From positions 7,159,542-7,223,541 of the forward strand of contig CM023534.1 of NCBI GenBank assembly GCA_013350335.1: 64,000 nt of DNA, read 5' to 3'. The stretch comes from Chimonanthus salicifolius (taxonomy: Eukaryota; Streptophyta; Magnoliopsida; Laurales; Calycanthaceae). Positions 35,027 through 47,000 of the stretch are shown here, piece after piece (positions within the stretch are counted from its first letter, which is position 1; every line of letters starts with the position of its first letter). Under the pieces are notes generated by a model. It was given only the letters and a program-made list of their open reading frames with translations, ran no database searches and was not told where the DNA came from. Position numbers and translations under genes: made by a program.

Positions 35027-38000
35027 ATGGAGAAGGTGAGCATGGAAGAAACCTCTGAATTGGTATTAGACTTTAAGATGAAGGGAGTGCCCGGAGTTCC
35101 GATACCTCCTTCGAGGGTGGTTGCGATGACGAGCGATATTGACAAGAAGAGGAAGCGATTAGCTTATCAGGAAGGGACATGGAAATGTCTAGCCACCGTC
35201 ATAGACGATCTCGTCGGTTCTCTCTCCGCCACCAACGTCTGCTCCGTTGCCGCCTCTCTTTTCGCGGAAAATCTAATCCGTGGGAAGGGACTCTTCTGCG
35301 CTTCCTGCATGAAACACCAGATGCTCTCTCCCAAAAACACCGACGTCATAGCCGTTCTCGTTTTCATCATCAACGCCCACATCCCTCTTATCGGATTTAT
35401 TCTCCTTAGAAGGTTGATGTTCACATTCAATTTGGCCCGCCTCAGCAGGAACATGATGGTATTGCCACTATATCCTATTTGGCTACGTTCTGTTTTGTTC
35501 CATCTGTTATCTCATGTGTATGTAGCCATGGCTGTGTTTGGATCACGGTGACTTGAGGTGGGGAAGTTGAACTCTTCCTGAAAATGCAAACGCACCCTGT
35601 TTCGATTGTACATGTGAGGATTTCACACCTAAGAAACTACCCCAAAATGACTTCACTTCCCCACCAAAGGGTGGGGAAATCAGCCCACACTATTAACTCT
35701 CTTCACCTGACTTTTCCACCCTCTATAATCCCATGTCTTAGTCATTCCTCCACATGTGGTCCATTTTTTCCTTTTTTTTTTTTTTTCTTTCAATGCAAAG
35801 TCAGACTATAATTATCATACATGTTATTTCTCACTCTCCTTATTTTTACGACTTAAATATCATGTAGCACTTTCAATTTAGTGATACGTGTGGGAGAGCT
35901 TTCTCCAAATAAAGATTTATTGAAATAAAATGAGAGAAAAAATGATTGCATGACATATATGATACATAAGCCTAAATGGCAACGAATGTAATCACCCATA
36001 TGTCCCATAAGATCAACAATTAGATCCTCCTGCAAATTCGACATGAACATGGTGAACGGGAATGAGATATGGGCCCCACCATGTAATTTTCACTTACATT
36101 ATTGTCATAATGAGTGACTAAGTAAATGACATCCTTCTACATTATACAAGTTCCCTAGGGAGTACCCTATACCTTCAGCCACAAGAGCTGTGATTGAAAA
36201 CAGTCGGAGGAGTAGGTGTTTCTTCCTCGATTTGCACTTCGAAGTTGACCTAGGCAGCACCAAGTTTCAAAGGAATGGATTTGATTGATTGGATCTTTGG
36301 AGACTAGATAACCCAGAATTTGGCAAACAAGAAATGCTTTATTTTTTTTGAATGGTTCATATATATTAACTAAATAAAAAGCACTAGCGGTGCAAATACA
36401 AGAAGAAAAAAGAGAGAGAAAGCAAAAAACTACTACAGGCACCGAAACTCTGCCACAACAAGCACTAGCTGGGCCAAACAAGAAATGCTTTATTGAAGAA
36501 GTAAAATGATTAATATCTAAAACTGTTCCTAGAAATTCTCTATGGCTTTCAAAACATCCAGAATCCAAGCATGCAATGGAAGTCTAGAAACTTTGACCCT
36601 AATCACTTTTGTATCATAATGCTCTAAACAAAAGTCCAGACACTCAAAGGGTGACTTGACCATAGATTTCGAGAGAAGATGATAAGATTCATCGGTCACC
36701 TAGAAAGACAAGGGCATGAAGAGTATCCATTTTGCTAATTGAGAAGTCACCCAAACACGCCCAAGAATGAGATAACTAATCCTCCATATCAAGAATGGAA
36801 GTAGAAGACGTACAACTGGTGGCAGCTAAACTCTTTCGTAGCTCATCCACCCAATTTTCAATCAAGTCTTTTGCCTTTATTTGAATTAACAATCCAATTG
36901 GGGCTTTGCACCACTTCGCAAAAGACGTAGAACCAGAAGCTGTAGCAGTGAGAGCTTTGGCTGAAAGAGGAAGATGACCCCCAGAAGTTGAGAAACGAGT
37001 CATTTGAATGTGAGCTTGGTACCTTTGAAGGAATGACCGTTGACATCGATGAAGACTTGAAGGGCTTCCACCTCTGAGCTGAACCTCACAAGGCAAAACC
37101 CCAATGATTTATTGTTTTCCTGTTTGAAGGTATGCAACTATCCACACTCTTGTTAGATTTACTAAAAAGAAAGAAATTATCTAGTTTTGTGAAAGATTTT
37201 GGGAGAGTGGGCATGAAGAGGGAGAAAGATTAGATTCTATGATAGTCCTAAGCTGAAGGAGGAGGATAACCGCTGTAAGTTGAGAAATGAGCTATTTGAG
37301 CTTAGAGCTTGGTACCTTTAAAGGATGACCGTTGACATTGATGGTGGCTTGAAGGGCGTCCACTTCTGAACAAGACTCACGATGCAAAACCCCAATGTTT
37401 CTTGTTTGCTTGTTTAGAGGTATGAAATCATCTACAATCTTGCTAGATTTAATAGTAAGAGAAAAATGTCTAGTTTTGTGAAAGATTTTCGTAGATTGGA
37501 GATGAAGAGGGAGAAAGAGTAGGTTTTGTGATCGTCTCAATACTTGGGAGGGATCTCTTCTCTTCCCATCTATTTCGAGAAATAACAAATTTCACTCAAA
37601 ACCTATTATTGTTTCTGACTCAAGACAATTTACGAAAAAGAGGAAGAATTATTGTTAGTGCTTGTCCTTTTTGTGTTCAAGCCTCTGAAGAGACGAACCA
37701 TTTCCTTATTCATTGCCCTTTCTCCTATGCTGTGTGGAATTCTGTGTTGGAAAAGTTTGAAGTTCATTGGGTTATTCCTTTCACGATAGCTGAGTTATCT
37801 TATGCTTGGAACATTGAGTCTGATGTAGGACACGTAAGATCCAACGCACGAATCCACTTCTATTTTTATTTTCTTTATTATATTTATTTTATTTAGCAAG
37901 TTTGAGTAGAATAGGATTGTTATTTTCGTTTTGGATTTAATCTCCAAGTTTTAGTTAGTTCTTGTTTGGATAGAGTCTTAGTTTAGTAAGGAAGCCAGGT

Positions 38001-41000
38001 CGGTGGTTTTTCTAGTTGAGTCATTTTCTATTTTCGTTTGTTTGTTTTCTTATAAATACCATGGATGCAGTGCTCGAGAGATATATACGATGGATTAATA
38101 AAATTATCAAGGCATAGCCTTTTCCTATCTTCTTCTCCTGTCATAGATACATGCCTATTCTTCTTCTTCTTCCTGCCTAGTTGCATGCGTGCTCTTGCAT
38201 CAGAGGCGGTCTCCCCAAAGTGCTCCACCTTATGGTGATTGGCTTGCATTGCCATTGTTTGGAGCTTGTGGGGGGAACGTAACAATAGAATTTTCAAGGA
38301 TTGTGCCGAGTCTTCAGACGTTGTTTCCACTAGAGTCTTTGTTAAATGTGCATCTTGGACCTCCTCTCTCTCAAGGAATTCAAGAATATCCGTATGAATG
38401 ACATTTTGTGATGTAGGACACGGGAGACTCATCTCTCTTAGGATTTACTATTTTCTCATTATTTTTAATTTAGAATTATTGTGTCACAAGGAAGCCAGTT
38501 CGGTGGCTTTTCTATTTGATTTAGGAGTCCTTTTCTATTTTAATTTCTAGTTTTTTTCTTATAAATACAATAGATGTAAGAGAGGAATTTACCTCTTTCG
38601 AAAATTATGAAATAAGTATAAGATTTGATTATCTCTTTGCCGCCGAACACGGTTATCCTCTTTCCTGCCTAGTTGCAGACGATCCTCCCTTGGTGGTTCA
38701 GATCCACTCGAGTTTTCATCTCTTCAGATCTTGGGCTTAATCCCAAGAGGATAACTTCGCTGCAGTCTGGGCTTTATCCCAAACCTTCGCTTATTCAAAC
38801 CCCATCTTGATGTCCTTTCTCTTGCCGTTACTGCTGCACCGTTGTCTTCAATTTGTAGATTTGTCTTCGGCTATACCCTAGGTATCTAGATCTTCTCCTT
38901 CCGGCCTCTCCGTCTTCTTCTTCCATTCTCTTCGATTTATTCTTTCTCCTCCTCCACTTCTGTCGTCGCTCCTCTCTCTTCTGTTGTCTCTTGTTTCGAT
39001 TTTTCCCTTTCTTTTCTCTCCTATTCGAGTTTTACTCAAGTGAAGCCCTAATTCCCTCTTATCCCACCTGCCTAAAACAGTCCCTTTTAGTTATGTCTCG
39101 CACGTGTGAAGCAATTCATGTGTGTGACTCGATTAGCGTCGGAATTGACTTAATTTAATTTTTGTCCCCGCTTCCGCTATATTAAGTGGATCAAAGCCAA
39201 CTTCTCTGCTGCCCAGAGACGATCCCTGCTTCTCGTCGGTGATCTGAAATATAAATATATATTTATCAACGGAAAATTCTGATGACAGCCAACAACAATT
39301 AGTTTGTCACCACCACTCAGCTCGATACATTTAAAGCTGAGATGAAAGAATTGTTCACAGAGTTCCGCGCGATCTTGATTACAGATCTCGCTGACAGAGA
39401 CGCTGCGAAGAAACAAAAAGAAGAGCCGCCACATCGGGAAGATTGGGATGTTGAAGACGTCGAGCAACTGGTTCTCAACACCCACCCAGTCCCAATCAAC
39501 AGAATTCTAGCGCTTCTCGTCGATCTTTTGACAACAAAAATTATTGACCCAAGGTTGAACTTCTGCCCTTCAATAGCCTTCTACACATCGAAGAGTTTAT
39601 GGAATGGATAACAAAGGTCGAGCGGTTCTTTGAGTACATGGGAGTCTCTGACGCTAAGCAAGTTCCATTAGTTGCTTTCAAACTCACTGGAGGTGCTTCT
39701 TCTTGGTGAGAGCAAACTCAACAGGATAGATATCGACAAAATTTGGCTCCTGTTCTTACATGGTTCCTCATGAAGTAGCTTTTGAAAAGTCGGTATCTGC
39801 CTCCTCATTACTTGCAGGTCTTATTTAACAAACTTCAGGATTGTTACCACGGTACACGTTCTGTCCAAGAATGTTGATGACTTTTATTGCGTACTCTCTC
39901 TCAATGATTTTCATGAGACAGAAGAGCAAAAGATTGCCCGCTTTCTCTTCTCATTGCCACTACGCCTTAACTGCCGCCATCAGTGCCGCTTTAAACATTG
40001 AAGAATTCACTGATGACCCCTCCCCATCACCCCAACCCCCTAGCCATCCCACCTCATCCCGCCCCTCATACACCTATGAACCAACCCCCCCCCGCGCCCC
40101 CCCCCCCCCCCCCCAACCCAACCCAACCCAAATACCAACCAGAACCATTCCCTTCCCAAGCATCCTATCAGCTTCCCACATCACAACCACCACCTCTGAA
40201 TCGGCCTCCCCGATACAACAACCCCCCACCTCCCACTAAGTCCAATCCATCATCCTTTTCCAATCCCTACACCCGTCCTCCCCAAGTGCTTTAAGTATGG
40301 CCGTCCCGGGCACCGTTCCCATGAATGTCGCAGCAATGTGGCACTTGTCACACTCAACATGATGCGGCTGATGATGCAATTGAGAATATTAAAGGTGATC
40401 CTCCTCCTACATATGACACTCAGGAGGGAACACGTCTCCTGTGTATTCGCACCTTCTCTCCCTCTTCCTTGGAGCCGCCATTGTCTGTTTCGCACTCCGT
40501 GCATAGTTCACGGCCTCCCTTGCCTCGTAGCCATTGACAACAATTGTGAAGACAATTTGGTTTCCCAATCCTTGGTCGACAGGTTGCAGCTCCCTGTCCA
40601 GAAACTTCCTACACCGCACCCTGCTCGTTGGATCGATGATGCTTATAGCAAGCCGATTACTTTCCAGTGTGAAGTCCACTTCTCCATTAGGAACTATACG
40701 GATTTTGCTTTGTTCAATATGATCGACATGGATATGTGCGACTTGATACTTGGACGCCCTTGGCAATTTGATGTTCGCGCTTTACATGACAGCCACTCAA
40801 ACACCTACACCTTCAAGAAGGATGGTTTCAGGTTTGTTCTTGCCTCCTCCCCGCCTACTGCATTATGTGATTCGTCTTCTGCCAACCCGGTACCTGATGC
40901 CAGAGTTGATGAAGATGAGAGCGACCCCGATGAACTCGAGGACGATTTTTTTTTTAAGATCGGGGGAATCATGTAGGACACGGGAGACTCATCTCTCTTA

Positions 41001-44000
41001 GGATTTACTATTTTCGCATTATTTTTAATTTAGAATTATTGTGTCACAAGGAAGCCAGGTCGGTGGCTTTCCTATTTGATTTAGCAGTCCTTTTCTATTT
41101 TGATTTCTAGTTTTTTTTTTATAAATACAATAGATGTAAGAGAGGGAGTTACATCTTTCGAAAATTATGAAATAAGAATAAGATTTGATTATCTCTTTGC
41201 CGCCGAGCACAGTTATCCTCTTTCATGCCTAGTTGCAGACGATCCTCCCCTGGTGGTTTAGATCCACTCGAGTTCTTCATCTCTTCAGATCTTGGGCTTA
41301 ATCCCAAGAGGATACCTTCGCTGCAGTTTGGGCTTTATCCCAAACCTTCGCTGATTCAAACCCCATCTTGCTGTCCTTTCTCTCGCCGTTACTGCTGCAC
41401 CGTTGTCTTCAATTTGCAGATTTGTCTTCGGCCATACCCCAGGTATCTAGATCTTCTCCTTCCGGCCTCTCCATCTTCTTCTTCCTTTCTCTTCGATTTC
41501 TTCTTTCTCCTCCTCCACTTCCGTCGTCGCTCCTCTCTCTTCTGTTGTCTCTTATTTCGATTTTTCCCTTTCTTTTCTCTCCTATTCGAGTTTTACTCAA
41601 GTGAAGCCTTAATTCCCTCTTATCCCATGTGCCTAAAACAATCCCTTTTAGTTAAGTCTCACACGTGTGAAGCAATTCACGTGTGTGACCGGATTAACGT
41701 CGGAACTGACTTAATTTAATTTTTATCCCCGCTTTCACTACATTATTTTGCGTGCTTGGAAAGAAAGTGTTGATTTAGCTTAAGCAGGTCTTTCTGTTCG
41801 GTTTGTCGTGGGTCTACTCGGGTTTTGGGCAGTTGTAGTTGCTGTTTTTTTTCTTGCTTAATTTTATTTTTGTTGTTTTTGCACCTCTGGTGCCTCCTTT
41901 TCTTCTAATATATTAACTGTTTAAAAAAAAAAACCTATTATTGTTCTTTTTTTTCCTTCTTTCTAGACAACAATTTCATATTCTTGTGATAGCATGTCCT
42001 TGCAGAGATTTTCTGCAAAATCACGAAAAAAAAAATCCATTTAATTCTCTTTGTTCTGCTTTAATTTCTAGGTGTTTCACGCGTGTAATCGACACAAAAT
42101 AACCTTTCAAGTAAATGGAATACACTTTGCCTTTGTCTAACTAATTTTCATACCATTTGCATGAATAGGTTAGCTATACATTTCCAATTTATGATTAAGT
42201 TGGTTTGTTGGCTCACGAATTACTATTGCATATGCAAACAACATACAAATGATATATCTATTGTTAAGTTGCCCACGAATGAAGCTTTAGTTTTCCACTC
42301 AAACATATTAGAAGTGATATTGTCTCTTGCTCTACACTCATATTCTCTCTATTCCAACCCTTCCCTGTGAACAAGATGTGCGGTTAATGTTACCTTATAA
42401 GTTCTAATAAAATCTTCCCTTCCTTTAAAATTCTAATTTAATGTGGAAGCCTTACTCAATTGATGTGATCAAGATTTGAAAAACTTGCACCATGTGTTTA
42501 ATCTATGTGGGAACATGAATAGTGCATTCATCTCCTTGATTTTTCCCCTTGTGTAAACCTTGTCTTAGATATTTAAACTCCTAAATCCTTCCTTTCACAT
42601 AGTTGGTGTTAGGCTTTTTTTTTTAATGCTTAAACACAAACCCTTGTATATTTTTAATTTACTAAAGAGTCCCTTTTACTAACTTCCACTTTTCAGTTGT
42701 TGCAACCACGAGAACATGACTAGCAGAGGAGAGTTTGGAAGAGGAAACACAAGAATGGGTGTTGGAATTGTCAAAGTTAGTTGATGTGGGTTATGGCAGT
42801 TATTGGTTTTGGAGGAGCAAGCATGAGCATAAGCACTGGAATTGCAACAATCAGTGGATATGGGGAATGTCTTCAAATTGTGTCAACAGGTTTAGGCCAA
42901 GACTTTGAATGGGGAGGTGGCAGTGGAAAGGTCCCTCAAATGTGTGTACGAGTTGGAATTATTCTATTTTTTTTTTGGATTATAATCCTTATTTGCAATA
43001 ATTTCTCTTCATTTGCGCTAATTTAGGGTTGCCAACAAGCCCTTGGAATATTTTTCAAAAAAGGAAAAAATCCCTTGGAATGTGGTAAGTAGTGGCACTC
43101 ATATTGCAGAATAATATAATTTAACCTAAATGGGGATGAGGTGAACATTCAAAAAATGAGCCAAGTTTAATGTGATAATGCTTTGATGATGATGATTTGA
43201 TGATTTTAGATTTCATATGATTTTTCTAAATTTGGGTTAGGGAGTAATGGATTTGGAACATTGTTAATGGCTTCAACATAAATGGAAGTTCTAGTTCTTT
43301 CTCCATGTGGGTCAGTGGATTCTCATTTTCTTGTGTTACTTCTAAAATCCTTCTTTCTACTGTTATTGGCCTCTTAAAGTATGTTTGGATGAAACCAATT
43401 TGTATCATGTGTTAAATAGGAGGTATTTGGGCTGCCAAGTTTGCATCAACTGGGTCCATTTGTTAGAAAGTTTGTCCATTTCCAAAGTTACATTCATCTA
43501 GGGCAACTAAATGTAATGTTGGTATATTCAGTTGTACTCAACTCTTCAACTTTTGGGTTTTTTTTTTTTTTTGAATGGTTTCAACTTTTGGTATTCAACT
43601 GGCATCATAATGTTCATTCAAAGATGAATGGTGTGGACCTCTACATAAGTCATTTTTTTTTTTGTAACAGATTTAAATAAGTCATTCTTTATGTGTTTTT
43701 ATTCCATTTTGAATTACAGAAGGAATTAAGGGCTGTCACAAAGTTCATGGTTCATCTTTCCAATAAAAAAGTTATAGATTACCACATCACGAAAGATCTG
43801 TTCTTATATTTATTGAATGATGGAGCTGAAGATTATGTGCTGGTATATTTGCTTCCTTAGCTTTTACCTATGTCATTACTTGGTTCTTTTGTTTGAAACT
43901 GTTCCAAATTTAGTTATTGTGGTTGCCACTTTGTTCTTCAAACAGGTAGCGGCTGAGTTGTTCAAGGAGTTGGACTTATCATTTAAAAGTCATCATTTTA

Positions 44001-47000
44001 TGGATGATGGTCCTATAAAACGTCATTTTAAGGGTGAGGACTTGCATTTATCTTGTAGTGATTTTCTACAGCTCTATCAATGGCTTAGGAAAGAGATTTC
44101 CTATTTGATGGTGATAGGTCTTTAATCATTTAAAAAACAACTTAAAAATTTATTTCCAACTAGGCTTCTTGATTGTCTTGCAATTCTTGAGTTTTGAAAC
44201 TAAAATGGAAATTGTATTTTTATTTTCTTTTTTTCGGATTGGATTATGAATACCTATGATATTTAGTCTTTGGAAAGACAATAAAATTGAAACTTTTTCA
44301 AGGGCACTAAATAAAATTGGAACCCCACCTATGATATTTAGTCTTTTGAAAGACAATAAAATTGAAACTTTTTCAAGGGCACTAAATAAAATTGGAACTC
44401 CACCTGTCCTTTCTAGTTTGTTTATCCATAGTTTCCTATCTAGATGTTTATTGAGAGGGCTTGCCATTTTTCATTCTAAACAATGGCCGATTGTGATGCA
44501 TTGACATGGATATTGGTGCAAACATGGATATAGAATGTAGGTATGATAATCCTTTTTCCAAAATCCATGTGATACGGATATGTGTTTCTGATATAAAATA
44601 TATTTACATTTGTTTTATAATTATTACTTGAAATATTATACCCATGTTATTATTTCTTTTGACTTTATTAAATGATTAGTTTTTCAAGCATGCCAAGTGT
44701 CATATAAGTTTCTCTTTTGTAATTTTTTTAATGAATAGGATCTTATTCTTTTGTGCATGTCTTAGGAGAAAAGTATAATATACTCATTAAAGCATATGTT
44801 ATGAAGTCCCTGGTAGTTGTGGTATCTGATGTGATACATTGAGCATATGCAAAGGCTTTTACTATATTCTACCCCCTATGTTACACTTTCACTTGGTCGA
44901 TGCTAACGTTTCTTATAATTTCCTAGGTGTTCATAGGTACTTCATAAAAAAAATTCACCGAGGACAATTGGGGGACAATGTTAAACACTTGATAAAAGGC
45001 CTGCTAATAAAGTGGGATGCAAAGTTTCAGGTATGAATTATATATGAAGCAAATCACTGAATGTACTACATTCCTGATGGAAAAAAAGCTCTTTTAAGAA
45101 GCAGTAAAGATGAATTTTAAAGGAAGGGAGCTCTTTGAAATATGAATATGAATTATTACTGTAATCAGTTGGCCCCATGGATTATGCATTTTTCCAATGT
45201 TATCAAACTCGAATCGTATCGTGAATCGGTCAAGGGGTGTGAATCGTGAATCGTAAATTTTAGAATCATAAGATTCACAATGTTTTGTTTAATTCCTCAG
45301 CATAATATATAAGTAAATATGCAAACACATAAATATATGACAAAATATACCAGTGCAAAATTAAATTAAAATGCATTAGAACTCAAGTTTTTAAATTCCA
45401 AAATCCAAATCATCATAATTCAGAAAATTTTATTATCTAAAATTCCAAAACATCTAAGATTCTAAAGAATATCATTGGTCATCAATGTCATCTAAACCAT
45501 CCAAGTAAGATGAAGATAAACTGTCTCTTCCATCTTCCACATCCTCATCACTAATTTCTTCAACACTTTCTTCCTCTCCTTCAACGCTCTTTTGCTTTCT
45601 TGAGTAAACCCCCGTTAATTACAAAATTCAAATATTTTATAAATTTTGCATCTAAATATAGTATAACAATCTTCAAGATTTTAAAACACTTACTCATTTC
45701 TTTTGTGGGATTAGTCTCTTCCTCTCGTTGGCTTTCAATCAAGAATTGTCTTGTGGAAGAGTTGGATCCTCTTTTTCAGTGATCTATTCATTATCGGATC
45801 CACATCTGATAGGCAAATAGAATCATAATCTTTATTTGAATCCCTTAAAGTTTGTCTCACTTGTAATTGTAAATTGTATTTTACAAATATAAGGGCAATC
45901 ATCCTTTTTGCCTCTAGCCTATTCCTCCTCTTCCTATGAATTTATAAAAACATTAAGAGAAAACAATCAAACATACAAGATTACTATCTCTACTTCTTAA
46001 ACAAATGTTAAAAAATTGCATCAATTTATTTAAAGTTAAAAATAAAACATACTTGTTCAAATACACTCCAATTCCGCTCACACCTAGTTGCTCTGCAAGT
46101 TAAACTCAAAATCCTTATTATGAATCTTACAATTCTACGATTCACGATTCACACTCCTAGACCGATTCATGATAAGATTCGAATTTGACAACATTGGTTG
46201 ACACAATTATGGTACGAGTGAAATTGAGGCCTATGCCAATTTAGGTAGGCCATGATTCATGGAAGGTGGGCCCAAATGACAGAATCAATTTATGTTGTCA
46301 AAACAATAGTTTGCTGATTACCGACTCTCAAAATAATTTCTCTCTCCAAAAGAAGGTTGACATGATTATCATATTTGGGCCCTATGCTAATTCAGGGAGG
46401 CCTTGATTTATGTGAGGCGGGCCCAAACGGCTGAATCAACTTATGCTGGCCAAAGAATATTTGCTAAATACTGACATCCAAAATCTCTCTCTCATGTGTG
46501 CACACATTTTATTTGTTTATACATTACTACATATTTTTAGAACTAGTCCTCATGGATTGAATGCATGCAGGAAAAACCAAGTGCCCGCTCGGAGCTGGAT
46601 TGGTTGAAGCCACATGGCATCTTTTGTCATTATTTATTCCGTGAATATTCTATAGATGAGGAGATCACTCGAGGTATGACTTGGACATGGTTTTGAATGC
46701 ATACAAAATCTGCAAACTGCTTTGCCATATGGATGTTCATGGATTTTCTCAATGCCCTCATTTCTAGATATCTTCATACCTGATCCACTATTTCATGAAC
46801 GGGAAATGGCTTATGAATTCTTCAAGAGAGATTTGCTACTACAGGGGTATTGGCTACCTCATACCTATAAGACAAAGAATTTTCTAGAATTGAGGAGAGC
46901 AATTGAGTCCCTTGTTTGGAGTCCATTGAAAGAAGACATCGAAAGGATAGGCCACGAACTGCTGCTGAAACTTGAACCAGGTGGAGAGGTAAATTATTTT

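Larger units (their letters stand above)
37614..41929 (+). mobile_element. 5'-truncated LINE split by a solo LTR and a gag-only LTR element
   Basis: LINE pieces lie at 37614-37820, 38203-38408 and 41746-41929. They encode the zinc-binding end of ORF2 (GRIIVSACPFCVQASEETNH, HCPFSYAVW), WSLWGERNNRIF, and a terminal WKESVDLA then stop, a 3'UTR and poly(A). Removing the two inserts and one TSD copy restores frame across each junction apart from a nearby 1-bp indel. The LINE's own 16-bp TSD is AAAACCTATTATTGTT at 37598-37613 and 41930-41945. Confidence 0.9.
35459..43719 (+). other. Intron 1 of the CWC22-like gene (8.3 kb), transposon-filled
   Basis: The donor follows RNMM (ATG|GTATTG) and the acceptor is TTACAG|AAGGAA, both phase 0. 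The segment 35459-36130 has no recognised feature. LINE debris and a nested LINE with LTR elements follow. The segment 41946-43719 has no recognised feature beyond chance ORFs. Confidence 0.8.

Noticed and set aside
41225..41719. 164-codon ORF in the right LTR
   Set aside because: It lies wholly in the LTR, has a counterpart in the left LTR, and is Ser/Phe/Leu-rich from a TCTTC-rich stretch.
43441..43680. Additional exon of the CWC22-like gene (79-codon ORF)
   Set aside because: It has no resemblance to CWC22, and the junction from exon 1 to 43720 already keeps frame and homology.
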